From Deroplatys truncata (Eukaryota > Arthropoda > Insecta > Mantodea > Mantidae): a DNA stretch of 64,000 bases. The notes beneath the pieces were generated by a model. The model was not told where the DNA came from and did no database searches. It was given only the letters and a program-made list of their open reading frames with translations. The position numbers and the translations under genes are program-made. Below, one piece after another: positions 37,155 to 48,527 of the stretch (positions are counted from its first letter, which is position 1; every line of letters starts with the position of its first letter). Location: positions 129,274,295 to 129,338,294 of the forward strand of contig CM060977.1 in NCBI GenBank assembly GCA_030765065.1, written 5' to 3'.

Positions 37155-38033
37155 TAAAAAATCTGAGGTGTTACTCTTGCATGACTTTCTCTACTCTTGA
37201 ATAAACTACTTTCACGAACACTTATTCTCCATCTAATTCATTTTATTCGAGATAAAATTTTGCAGAAACGTCGTATCTAATTTTCTTGTAGGTGCAAGGG
37301 GAATATGGTAGTCTTTAAGCGATAGTCAGATCTTTTAAGAGCTGGTTTCTATGTGGAGCATTCCATTCTCTTTGCATGTCCAGGACTTAAAAAAATACGA
37401 ATAATCAATTTCCATTTGCGAAAAATTATAAGTATTGGAAAATTAAAACAAAGACTAAGGAATATATCCGAAATGATTCACTCCACAAACAAAATGTATT
37501 TGACATAAATTGTGTGTTTTATGTTTTAACAAGATCCACGTTTTTGTGTAGTAAAATTTTGTCTATCTATTGCGCTTTACCAGTTATACGAAAGTCGTTC
37601 AGAGCGAAGAGGACTTCTGGGGACATTTCCAGAAAATTCGAGATATATATTTCATTTTCTATTAAAATCACTTAAACATATGATATTTTAATCAAAATCA
37701 TTAGAGCCATTTTTGAGAAAATAAAAGATTTCGAAAAATGTTCCATGTCAAGGGTAGTCAGGGGTGGAGAGATTTTCTTGAAAACCTTTGTGTCGCATCC
37801 TTGGGAGTACTAAACTCAAACACCTAGTTTGGTATTAATCAGAGTTTTGTTTTTGAGTTATACTGTTCAGAGATTGACAGACGCATAGATAGACACACAC
37901 ACGTGCATGTTCCCAAAATGCTTTATTTGGATTCAGGGCACCTCAAAACCTGTATATCCTGTGAATTCTAGGTATTGAATTTTTGGGTGGAATGCAATAC
38001 TTCCCCTACCTACTATACGTAGAAGATAAAGTA
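37155..38033 (+). repeat. Family A, near-complete older copy
   Basis: Starts AAAAAATCTGAGGTGTTACT and ends with a diverged ACGTAGAAGATAAAGTA. More point changes than in other full copies suggest greater age. Confidence 0.8.
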
Positions 38034-38039
38034 ATAAAT

Positions 38040-38620
38040 AAACATATTTTTTTTCATTGTCTTTGTTAGATTACTTAGAATCTCCGCGCGTAGCAAAATC
38101 ATCTTTAGGAGAGAACGAAATTATATGTGCAACATGAACTTGCCTATCCTTACCACTACATGTGTTTCGTGCTTAACAATAATGGATCCATCTGTAGTCT
38201 CAGACAAAGCGTACAAACCATAGGTACTAAACAAACGCGCCTGGAAACAGGTTAATGTTGTACCGTAGTGTGTTATGCTTTGCCTATATTCAGGCGGATT
38301 GCCATTAAAGTTCGATTCATTCCTTGTTTTGGTAACGCTACGTTAGTGGTGAATTTCAGGAGCGTTTCTGTTGTGGCAAAAATACTGCTATAGTGTTATG
38401 TTTATGATGTTTTGTATATTTTGTTAAATTGACCCCAAAATTATAAGATTTAACAAGCTCTCCTTATTAACCAATGTAGATAAGCTTAAACTACTCCGTC
38501 TTCAATCAAATATTGAATGTGTAATACATTTTAGTACTTATGTGCAGGGGTTCATTTAATATTCGTAATGTTTTTAATTGTCTTAAATAGAATGCACCAG
38601 TGTTTATCGTTTTCAATTAA
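38040..38620. other. Unassigned sequence
   Basis: No gene or repeat recognised. Confidence 0.35.
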
Positions 38621-38624
38621 ACTT

Positions 38625-38735
38625 ACAGCTTACAAATGTTTATCTCGATTAATGTGAAGTAGATGGAGAATAAGCGTTTGGAAATGGTTTCTACACGAGT
38701 AGGTAAAGTCATGAGAGTGCAAAACACCAGATTTT
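38625..38735 (-). repeat. Family A, inverted 5' fragment
   Basis: Matches the first about 110 bp (inverted), ending AAAACACCAGATTTTC. Confidence 0.6.
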
Positions 38736-38779
38736 CTTTATCAAAAACAACTTGAGTATAGCAACATTTATAGTAGAAT

Positions 38780-39030
38780 TAAAACTTAGTTTTATTTATG
38801 GATTCTCTTTAGCTACATATGGTTCTTAGCAACCAATTCTACGTTGGGCGTGAAAGCCAGGGAATTTTTCTCAGTGGCCTCTTTATCAGACTTGAGGCTA
38901 TTTTACGTGCCGTAAATCTACGACACGCGGCCACTGGCTGTAATTCCCTTCCAAGGAAGCCATGTTAAGGACTTTTAGAACTGAAAAAAAAGATTGCCCT
39001 CCGCTGAGTTTGAACCCGCCAAGTCGGTTT
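38780..39030 (-). repeat. SINE family 2, copy 3
   Basis: Shares TACGTTGGGCGTGAAAG, AAATCTACGACACG and GGAAGCCATG with the other two copies. The tRNA-like head end is partly lost. Confidence 0.65.
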
Positions 39031-39804
39031 ATAAGAATGAGCATATATTCAGTATTACCATGTTGTAGCACTTAATCAGAAAATTAGCTTTCGCAGCGAA
39101 AAGTGGCTCATATTGCTACCAGTTATACAGAGGATTTTAAGTAATCATAGTGTCTGTCGCTACTTTTACTTTCTCTACTACATGTGGTTAAGTAGGGTAA
39201 ATGTTATATTTCACCCAAAACTTCGATGTCGAGATTTCACCGGGAATGTATGTTTTGAGGTCCCTTAATACAAAACAATATTTTTATAAGAATTTCCGTG
39301 TGTGTATGCGTGTGTCTGAACAGCATATATCAAAAACGAAAAGTCGGATAAACACTAAGATTGGTATTTAAGTCGAGTATCTTCCAAAGATAAGACACAA
39401 AGAGTTTCAAGAAAATCCTCCACACTCGACTACCTTCTATTGGAACATTTTTCGAATGTTTTAATTTTATAAAAAGTGTCTAAAACGATTTTATTTAAAT
39501 AGCATATATTAAAGATATTTACATAACAAAATGTATATCATGAATTTACTTAGAAAGCCTATAAAGCCCTCTTCAATCGGAACGAATTTTATATAATCTT
39601 GTATAACCGGTAAATGTCAGGCGACAGACAAAATGCACTCCACAAAAATATAGATCTCGTTTAAACTCGTAATTTAATTTCGATAACTTTTTGTAGCATA
39701 ACCATTTCTGAGATATCAGAATCATTCTTTTAAAGTCTTGTCAACATTCAGTTGTTTCTCGCAATTACTTGGAAACAGTATAAAATTTTGAGGCAGGATA
39801 TACA

Positions 39805-41025
39805 CTACGTCATCAAAAGTATCTAGAAACCTGGCTGAAAATAACGTACAAGTTCGTGCCGCCCTCCATCGGTAATGCTGGAAGGCAATATGGTGTTGGC
39901 CCACCCTTAGGCTTGATGACAGTGTTTTCTCTCGCAGGCATACTTTCAATCAGGTGCTGGAAGGTTTCTTGAGGAATGGCAGCCCATTCTTCTCGGAGTG
40001 CGGAACTGAGGAGAGGTATTAATGTAGATCGGTGAGGCCTGGCACGAAGGCGGCATTCCAAAACATCCCAAAGGTGTTCTATAGGATTCAAATCAGGACT
40101 CTGTGCAGGCCAGTCCATTACAGGGATGTTATTGTCGTGTAACCACTCCGCCACAGCACGTGCAGTATGAACAGGTGCTCGATTGTGTTGAAAGATGCAA
40201 TCGGCATCCCCGAATTGCTCTTCAATAGTGGGACGCAGATAAGTGCTTAAAATATAAATGTAGGTCTGTGTCACACAAAACAATAAGGGGTGCAAGCCCG
40301 CTCCAGGAAAACACGACCACACGATAACACCATCACCTCCAAATTTCACTATTGGCACTATACACGCTGCAGATGAAGTTCACCGGGCATTCGCCATACC
40401 CACACCCTGCCATCGGATCGCCACATTTTGTACCGTGACTCGGCACTCCACACAACGTTTTGCCACTATTCAATCGTATAATGTTGACGCTCCTTACACC
40501 AAGCGAGGTCGTTTTCCTGCGTGATGTGTGGGTTATGAGCAGCTGCTCGACCACGGAATCCAAGGTTTTTCATCTCGGGCCTAACTGTCATAGTAGTTGG
40601 AGTGGATCCTGATGCAGTTTGGTACCTGTGTGATGTTCTAGATAGATGTCTGCCTATTACTCTTTACGACCCTCTTCAAATGTCGGCGGTCTCTTGTCAG
40701 TCAACGGATGAGGTCGACCTGTACGCTTTTGTGCTGTACATGTACCTTCACGTTTCCACTTCACGATCACATTAGAAACATGGACCTAGGGCTGTTTAGG
40801 AGTGTGGAAATCTCGCATACAGACTTCCGACACAAGTGACACCAAATCACCTGACCACGTTTGAAGTCCGTGAGTTCCACGGAGCGTCCCTTTCTCTGTT
40901 TCACGATGTCTAATGACTACTGGGGTCGCGGATAATGAGTACCAGGAAGTAGGTGGCAGCACAATGCGCCTAAGATGAAAAACGTATGTTTGTGAGGGTG
41001 TCAGGATACTTTTGATCACATAGTG
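39805..41025 (-). mobile_element. Tc1-like transposon with intact ends and dead transposase
   Basis: 1,221 bp bounded by inverted termini beginning CACTACGTCATCAAAAGTAT (left) and CACTATGTGATCAAAAGTAT (right end, complement), with two mismatches, flanked by TA on both sides (39803-39804 and 41026-41027). The transposase is on the minus strand. It sits inside a family A variant, so it inserted later than that copy. Confidence 0.9.
39813..40980 (-). pseudogene. Tc1-like DD34E transposase pseudogene
   Basis: The last 181 residues are open (40358 down to 39813) and carry SPDLNPIEHLW with the catalytic Glu. Thirty-four residues upstream the expected catalytic Asp in the F-Q-x-D-N-A-P-x-H motif is Asn (FQHNRAPVHTA). 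Further upstream, in another frame near 40430-40455, the first catalytic motif reads VVWSAESRY, with Ala in place of Asp. In-frame stops and frameshifts break the N-terminal DNA-binding region (40560-40980). Two of three catalytic acids are lost, so it cannot be active. Confidence 0.85.
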
Positions 41026-41225
41026 TAGAATCCATACTTAAACATTTGACTATCGCTGTTTCCCTTGTATCCAATGAAGTGTGGAATGTAGCTATTTCTG
41101 CAAAGGTTTATTTAGATTAAAATAAATTAGATAGAAAAATAGGCTTTAGTATGAATGGCTTGTGTGCCCATTAATAAATGATAGAGAGACAAGGTCATAT
41201 GAATGTATCACATCAGATTTTTTTT

Positions 41226-41770
41226 CATGGGCTAGGCATTTAATATTAACTACTACAGTTCACAGCCCGTGTCAGTTTGAATCAATCACTGTAAACTATC
41301 ATCGAAATCTTGTGGTAATGGGATTGTCGTACATGATTTTCAATTGTTTGAATTATCGCAGCTGAATCACATTTATTCCTGATTTGTAAGTCAAGGAAAA
41401 CTTCTTAAGCAAGACCGTGCAGTTTTATTACATTTGTGTACAAAATATTATTATAGCTGAAGTACCCTGTTTGACGGTATCCCTGCAACAGTGTTATTTA
41501 GCCATTGGTGCTAAAAAGCCTCAAAGTTGCCATATTTTCCAGTCCTCTGTAGCCATATAAATTGTTACATAACACACCTAAGCAGAGAGTTCAATAGCGC
41601 TGTTGATAAAACAGAAATATCGCAGTTTGTAATGATGATTTCTTTTGAATGTAAATAAGTGAATGACACATACACACACACACTCACTTTTATATATCAA
41701 GACAAATACCTTAAGTTATATTTATCTTATTAATATTGTATATTAAATGTTTCATTCAGTAAAAATTCTT
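41226..41770. other. Unassigned AT-rich sequence
   Basis: No gene recognised; a short (AC)n tract lies near 41670-41685. Confidence 0.35.
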
Positions 41771-41773
41771 TAG

Positions 41774-42690
41774 TAACGAGGCATTATTTTTAACACTTAA
41801 ATGATATCAGTCTAATTGTATAATATAAAATATAATAACAGCCCGCCTTAAAACAATATGTGTATAATATATAAAAAGTGTATGTAACAGTCATTGTATT
41901 ATGTTTATATTATTATGTATATGTATAATAACGTTATGTGAATGCATTAAGTAGTTTTTACAATGTAGGAGCTGTGAGAATAGAAGCCGATAGTTGTTAA
42001 CAATGAGGTAACTTTCAGGCAACAATAAATTAAAAAGTTTAATAAAGACTACTAATAATTCTTGGAACAATAATGTAATATTTAAAACAGTTTATAAATA
42101 GCCAATAACAACCAAAAGCTGAAAGTTAAATAAAAGTATTCTATTGGAGTAGGATTAGCCAATCACAGACTTGAAATTGTGTAAATGTGAAAATTCAGGC
42201 GGCAGAAGCTACAAGATTGCAAACCCGATCAGTACGATACAGGTTCAATGTGAGACATGAAAAGTTATTGCGGTGAGAATAATGTGAAGTTCACGTGTTA
42301 AAAGGTGTAATAAACAATAATCTCACAGCTATACAGTAGGATATATCAGTGAAGTGTTATTTGTTCGTGTGAAGGATTAATAAACAAAAGTAGAATATAA
42401 TTACAATTTGTATAAGCCTTGTTCTTTAGCCACACCACCGCTGCTAAGAGATACGTGTTCCCAAAAAGATACCGACACAGCCGAGGCATAGATATATTAT
42501 ATTTAAATAAACATTAAAATACAAAGTTGATTTTTTAAACGTGGGGGGAAGGCCACCGGAAAAGTGAACGTGGGGGCAGAGGCCACCGGAAAGATTGTAT
42601 CGTACGTGGGGCGAACACTCCAAGAAACATATCTCCTGCAATACATGTTGCAACCACAACAACAATAAATAACTTCAAGTTTTACTCTCC
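41774..42690 (+). repeat. Repeat family B, copy 4 (LTR-like)
   Basis: Collinear with 6729-7640. Near its 3' end the block with AACGTGGGGG and GGCCACCGGAAA is tandemly duplicated (about 42538-42590), unlike the other copies. Confidence 0.7.
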
Positions 42691-42899
42691 AACAGTGGAG
42701 CAGCAACAACCATCTCAGTAAATACTTATTGAGTATACCTTAGTCAGATTATTGCACTCGCCCTAAATATCATTTATGATATATTTATATCACTTCCCAA
42801 GCCTTTAACTTGTACAAAATCGCTATCCAAGAAAACGACCATTCCTCATTTTTCATAAGTGTTTAACTCTTATGTCCACATTAGGTTACCCGGGTAGCA
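42691..42899. other. Unassigned short interval
   Basis: Nothing recognised. Confidence 0.3.
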
Positions 42900-43618
42900 T
42901 TTTGTCACAGTAACCACTCGTGTTATCTTATTTGCTGAGCGCCTGTTATTGTTTTAATATTTTGAATTTTGGGTTCTTTGTCCTCCGGCTAGCTATTATT
43001 ACTCAGTCGAGCAAATATCTCTAAGCAGGGCGTGTAAACGGAAAGGAGCTGTTACTAAAAAGTAACACTGATAAAAGAATTTGTTTTCACACTTTTATTG
43101 CCGTCACAATTAATAGTTCACATCTGTAATCTTTATACACGCCTGACTGAAACTGTTATATTTCCGAATGTAATTACTGTTGTACCCGTATTTTACATTT
43201 TGTAACTAACTTTACGACGCGAGAGATTCTGTAGAATTGCGTAATGTGTACCTCATGAATGCTTCTGTAGAACTGCGCGATACTTGCTTTTAGCTCAAGA
43301 ATTTATACTCCCTCACCCCGGTATGCCTAAACACTATAATAGAGCTGCTATTGGTTACCAAATCGCGCTAACATTAGCGTCTATTTTGTCAGCCAATCAT
43401 AATTACAAACACATATGCTCTAGGGAAGATATTCCCTCCATTTCTAAAGAAAGGCACGCTACCCTGACGGCATTTGTTTCTCTCTTCTAAGTGATAAACA
43501 ACTCACCCCATCGCTTCATTGTTACTCACTCCTATTGTCAGTTTCAGTGAGGCCGTGTAAACTTATTTCCTAACAATGCTTATAGCTAAACAAACATCTA
43601 AAATCATTGTCATACAAT
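42900..43618 (+). repeat. Repeat family C, copy 2, left part of a split copy
   Basis: Matches 30700-31418 up to CATACAAT. The remainder of the family resumes at 62537 after 18.9 kb of inserted DNA. Confidence 0.8.
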
Positions 43619-43669
43619 AGTAGAATTGTTAAGCCGATACGGAGCCATAAAGGATTTGCCGCCATCTGA

Positions 43670-44110
43670 TAAGGTTCTTTGATCTATGCCGCTAGCCCCG
43701 CCCCCTCCCTTTGAGGCCTCACATGCCGCCCCGGTCGCGTGCCGCTAGCCCCGCCCCCTTCCCTTTGTGGCCTCACCTAATGCCGACAGGTTCTGTGCCG
43801 GCAGGTCCTCCCCCCCCTCCCCCTGTGGTCTGGTCACGTGGCGGTGTTCCCGCCCCCCTCCCTCCCCCATACGCGTGTCCTCCCTCCCCTTTGTGTTCTG
43901 GTTGGTTCCCTGTGGATAGGTGTGAGAGTGTGTATTGATCCTATACGTCGGTCGCGTGCCTTCCCTAGGTCTAAATCCCTGCCGTGTGATTGGCTTGGGG
44001 TAGGGGATGTGCCGCTCGGGGTGAGGGGTTATATGTGAGGGTTCTCGGTGCGTGACGTTGGCGGTGTGGGAATGCGATTCTCGATGCCTGCCGCACATCG
44101 GCAAATCGTT
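43670..44110. other. GC-rich subterminal island, left arm
   Basis: This is the only strongly GC-rich tract in the window apart from its mirror. It contains two copies, about 55 bp apart (about 43688 and 43742), of a unit with GCCGCTAGCCCCGCCCCC and TCCCTTTG(A/T)GGCCTCAC. These include GC-box (GGGGCGGGG-type) sequences. Opposed frames of 75 and 129 residues are both low-complexity and probably not coding. A role as promoter, replication or packaging region of the element is inference. Confidence 0.6.
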
Positions 44111-44189
44111 TGAGTACATAATTGCCTCAATCAATTAGGTAATGTGTGTTATTGAAAAAAGAATCGCTATCATATTACTACTAATGCAA

Positions 44190-46300
44190 TTAAACGCTAT
44201 TCTTCGAGCAATTAAGTATTTTTGATTGAATCGCGCACACCTGTCCCTAAACCGCCATTTATAACCTACTATTGTCAATAAATTACACGTCTAATGAAAC
44301 ACGGCTAGTCTGTCGATGAAAACAATTAAGTATTTTTGAATGATTAATTGACTCGCGCGCAACTGTTCGTTATCGTATATGTGTGGTAGCATGTGTATAA
44401 TTATTACGAGTAATAACATTTATTTAATTCTACTTTTGAGGGAAAATATATTTTGGATTTATAAGAATATTACAACACTTAGATGAAATGACAGACTTGA
44501 CGTAACACTCGTTATCGCGTGATAATTGAGGTGGAACACCGACCGCAACCTTCCGTTGCGAGACGTTTCACTGGAATGACTAACTCTCGATATTTGGACT
44601 GGCAAGTCGACTTCCGCATCCCCTCCACATGCGTTTCAGTTCGCCAGCTACACTAGCGCGCCAAGTGGTAATACGAGTGAAACTCCAACGAGTGTTCCCA
44701 CACAGCGCCCCTGGTGGTCATATCCGAAAGTTGTGAATTCACCATATTTAAATTCGAGGTGTACGCAAGACGGCCATCTTAACTCTATATAATTCTGCGA
44801 AATATGATTCCGGAAAAAAAAATAAAGGCGAATTAACATGCGAGGTGCGTTCATGTTGGCTCCGGAGGAATTGATTATGAAATAAATAAAAAATAAATAA
44901 GACTCTCGCTGATCGATGAATACAATGAATAATTAATGTAATTGACTCGCGCTCCTAGAGATATCTCACCCAATTATTCATCTACCATGAATATCTCACT
45001 TCTAATGAAACGGCGCAGTCTATCGATTAAAACAATTAAGTTTTTTTTGATTGATTAATGTAATTGACTCGCGCGCAACTGTTCGTTATCGTATATGCGC
45101 GATTATTACGCGTATATAACTATTACGGCTAATAACGTGTGTTTAATTCTTCTTTTGAATTGCGGGTTTATAAAAAATATTACATTGCTTAGATGAATTA
45201 AAAAGCAACTTAAAGCGAAATTGCAAATAGCTTGTATGAGACGTTAACACGAGAACCCTTTACGAAAAAACAAGACGCAATGTGACAGCAATGCCCTGTC
45301 CATCATGAGAGGCGGTTAAAACAGGACGCGAGGGTTTTCCCCACTACCTGCTCTTAATGGCTAGGGGTATCCAGCACATAGGAGTACGCTTCAACAAAGC
45401 CTGCTATGTCTCTTCTCACACGAGAGAAGTAATAATTACAATTCAAAACAGGCGTACCTGTAAGTAACACGCACGAAGACTACAAATATAAATTTTATAT
45501 TCGTTTTAAATGTTCTTTCTAAAGACGTAGCGAACTTTGAGAAATTCATCGAATTATTCACTGGCGTACACTGCCTGAAAGAAATATGGTGTACACCCCT
45601 GAAGAATGCATATGTAGACCCATTAGCAGACAAGGGCAAAACTCTTCCGCACCATTAATTTTCGTCAGAAGAATGTAAAAACAAGGTCTTGTATAGAGCT
45701 CTTAGTGAACAATGACACCCGTTTTCCAGTTGATTAAACATCCAAAGTGCTCTGAAAAACCACAGGCCCTCGGGGATAAATAACTTTTAGCGATACAAAA
45801 AGATCTTAATGGCTTCCCCGGTACAGAAATTCCATCATAGACAGTGGAAAAACCAAGTCTAGACATGTTTTAAGCTTACCACAAAAAAATGTTTTCCCGA
45901 TAATTAATATAATTCTACATGAAGAATATTAATGATTAAGTTTCAATTAAACGTATACTGTATAGATTCTGTACTTAAACATTCGATTGTATCTTTGTCA
46001 TTATTTAAATACTCGCGTACAAGAAATGCAAACATGATATCAAAAAATTAAACTGATTTTTTTTTCGGAATGTTAAACAAAGAAATACGATTTGGCGAGA
46101 GTAATATGAAGAATAAAAAGTATTCAGAATGATAGATATTACATACGTTATTAAAATAAGGCTCTCGCTGATCGATGAAAACAATTAAATATTTTTTTAT
46201 TAATTAATTGTATATGAATTGACTCGCGCATTTGCTTGCTGTCGTATGTGCATGATTATTACGACTAATAGCATTTGTTTAATTCTAAATAATGAAATAT
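44190..46300 (+). repeat. Dispersed repeats of about 150-200 bp, left arm
   Basis: A block reading CGATGAAAACAATTAAGTAT, then TGATTAATTGACTCGCGCG, then ACTGTTCGTTATCGTATATG and TATTACG(A/G)(G/C)TAATAAC recurs at about 44305-44500, 45020-45225 and 46165-46300. Shorter forms are at 44205-44245 and 44910-44960. The copies share order and orientation. They resemble iterated protein-binding or origin-like repeats, or old internal duplications. Confidence 0.7.
45459..45657 (+). CDS. Candidate exon, hypothetical protein (left arm)
   Basis: A plus-strand frame without an ATG runs to a stop at 45655-45657. Its end reads KDVANFEKFIELFTG and WCTPLKNAYVDPLADKG, balanced composition unlike the low-complexity shadows around it. 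A possible splice acceptor (TTCTTTCTAAAG) lies near 45511-45522, so the true exon may begin there. I recognise no family. It could be the last exon of an element gene or a relic. Confidence 0.35.
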
Positions 46301-46484
46301 GGAGCCTTGCCTAAACAATCCTCGTTACTCTTAATTTATTCCATTTTTAAAAAGATTGGGCTTAGTAAACATAGGACGAGTACGATTTTAAATACCCCAT
46401 CCATTCGAGAGATATTTTTCGAATATTCCAGCATGTTAATATAAACTTAATACACACACACGCACAAATTCATTTCAAGTAATC

Positions 46485-47920
46485 TAACGATATTGAATAA
46501 AATATTAAATGTTTAAGATATTGTAATGAGAAATGAATTGTATATCTCGAATTTTCTGGGCCGCAGGCTGCAGGATCGCTCATCAAATACCGTAATGATT
46601 CAGACACCCGAACACCCGAATGGTAAGCATTCTTCAGAGTTTTTAAATAAGTAATGTAACAATTCATATTAACTTCTTGTTCAAATTCTTTATTATTATT
46701 TGTATTATTATTTCCAGGAAGTGGACTTTATTTTGGTATCGACCATCCATCGAGCGCTGCACAGGCAGCGCCAGGCTTCCAAACCTTCCTGGTACCAAAT
46801 CATCATGGAGACGGCTCTGCCATCCGTACATGCAGCAACACTCGTAAGGTGAGAATTTACAGACGGTTGTTTGAGGATTTGTAACTAAAAAATTACATGA
46901 TAGTAGACATACAATGTCGATTCTGGCACACAAAGGCATGCCTCCGACAGCATAGAGTTCTGGATTGTATAAGGAGAAAAGGATATATTTAAGGGGAGTT
47001 TCTCACCCATATGCAGTCACATAACTCTTTCGGTCTCCCAGAATGCTATGTATTTTTCACGAGGGTGTTTAAAACATGTATTTTTTTCACGTATAGAGTG
47101 TAGATTCTTTAAAACTCTGTACTTAAACATGCTATACTATTATTATTTATTTATTTTTTCCAGGAAATGGACTTTATTTCGGAGGCGGTATCGGTCAACA
47201 TGCGACCGCTGCACCGGTAGCATCAGGCTTCGCTAGCGTTGTACCAGCAGGCTTCGCGACCGCTGCACCGCCACCTCCAGGCTTCCAGACCTTCCTGGCA
47301 CCAAATCAGCAGGGTGGGGGCCCTGCCCCATACATGCAGCAAGCACCGAACGGTAAGAATTTTTTCAATATTTTATGAAGTTCTGTTTACACATTCTATA
47401 TTATTATTAATATTGTTATTATTTTCAGGAAGTGGACTTTATTTCGGAGGCGGGTTTTTTCTGGGAATGTCTCCAAAGTATTCTTCATTCTGAACGACTT
47501 TTGCAAAACTGATAAACCATAAGAGATAGACAAAATTTTACTACACAAAAAAAGAGATCGCGTTAAAATACATAATTTATAACATATACATTCTTGTTGT
47601 TGAGTAAATCGTTTTTCGAGATATTGCTTGTTATTCCATTAAAATTTTCCAATACTTATACTTTTTCTCAAATTCATTATTCTTGTTTTATGTCCTCGAT
47701 ATGCAAAGAGAATGGAATGCACCACATAGCAACCAGCGTTAAAATATTTGACTATCGCTTAAAACCTATCATATTCACATTGTATCGTCATGAAAATTAC
47801 CAATAACATTGACATCTCGATATCTCGATTAACATGAAGCATATAGGGAATAAGTGCTTGTAAAAATAGTTTGTACAAGAGTAGAGAAAGCCATGTGAGT
47901 GTATCACATCAGATTTTTTG
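46485..47920 (-). repeat. Family A copy in left arm, split by a captured exon block
   Basis: Inverted A sequence ends TATATCTCGAATTTTCTGGG at 46560 and resumes TTTTCTGGGAATGTCTCC at 47457, continuing to ATCACATCAGATTTTTT near 47920. The 896 bp between are foreign (46561-47456). The 9-bp TTTTCTGGG is present on both sides, as expected of a target-site duplication. Confidence 0.75.
46561..47456 (+). pseudogene. Block of duplicated Gly/Ala/Pro-rich exons (left arm)
   Basis: Three homologous exons follow canonical acceptors. They are at 46718-46848, 47164-47352 and from 47429 (truncated by the block end); the tail of a fourth ends at donor 46622/46623. Each starts (N/S)GLYFG. The complete middle exon is 189 bp, phase 1 on both sides, with TAAPPPPGFQTFLAPNQQGG-type sequence. 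The first full exon has a net +2 shift near its end, so it is decayed. Introns are 315 and 76 bp. The parent gene is not recognised; a repetitive Gly-rich structural or viral-coat-like protein is possible. Confidence 0.6.
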
Positions 47921-47929
47921 ATATTGGTT

Positions 47930-48130
47930 TAAATTTTCAAATACATTTAACTTTTCTCAAGCGGTAACTCGCTATTCGTTTTTTCCCGTGGTAATGCATA
48001 GAGAATAGAATTATAAAGCCATCACATAGCATCAGACGTTCTTTAAACATCTGTAACGTGTCTATTCACAATCGAAAGGTTGCTGGTTCGAGGAAAATTA
48101 TATCTACAGAAACAATACATTATTTTCGCT
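47930..48130. repeat. Family A-like remnant with tRNA-like B box (left arm)
   Basis: Diverged family-A-like sequence (ATTTAACTTTTCTCAAGCGG, AATGCATAGAGAATAG) followed at about 48060-48105 by TTGCTGGTTCGAGGAAAA, which resembles a polymerase III B box. Mirrored in the right arm near 58025-58225. Confidence 0.4.
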
Positions 48131-48422
48131 CTGTGATTAATTTGGTAATGTAACAATAATTAACAATGAATTTTTAGCGGTAAATGTAAAAAATAAAATA
48201 TATTTTTTATTTCCTAGCGTCATACGCAGAAGCATTCCCCTTAAGGAACGCTGGCGTGAGCGATGGTTTCCCCCATAACGGGTTTAGACTTGCTTACGAA
48301 ATGTCCCTGTGCGAGGCTAGCATTTCCCTCTCCTTCTCGAATTTTTGGAGTAGCCAATCAAAATTGCTGTATTATATACCGTCACATCTCTCACCCCTTC
48401 AGATTTTTATCAGGCGAAGCGA

Positions 48423-48456
48423 TATAAAAGCAGTAGCTTCCCCAGCGATTTCACTG
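48423..48456 (+). promoter_or_regulatory. TATA box and initiator of the two-exon arm gene (left)
   Basis: TATAAA at 48423-48428 and an arthropod-type initiator TCACTG at 48451-48456 are 30 bp apart (TATA to the initiator A at 48453), the canonical distance. The predicted leader is 75 nt to the ATG at 48528. Confidence 0.75.
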
Positions 48457-48527
48457 TATTGTGACAACACAGCGAGCTAAGATCTCTGCAAACTTTTCTC
48501 ATTCAAAGTGAAATTTCAACGAACATC

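Larger units (their letters stand above)
39160..41225 (-). repeat. Family A variant, inverted, split by a Tc1-like transposon
   Basis: The inverted A sequence runs from TACTTTCTCTACTACATGTG (about 39168) to 39804 and resumes at 41028 to end near ATCACATCAGATTTTTTTT (about 41225). The inserted block is the Tc1-like element at 39805-41025. Confidence 0.75.

Noticed and set aside
43745-44134. 129-residue minus-strand and 75-residue plus-strand ORFs in the GC-rich island
   Set aside because: Both strands are open because the region is GC-rich and low in stop codons. Composition is low-complexity and there are no motifs or splice signals.
46664-46939. 91-residue minus ORF (and its mirror at 59216-59491)
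   Set aside because: It is the antisense shadow of a Gly/Ala-rich exon with proper splice sites on the other strand.
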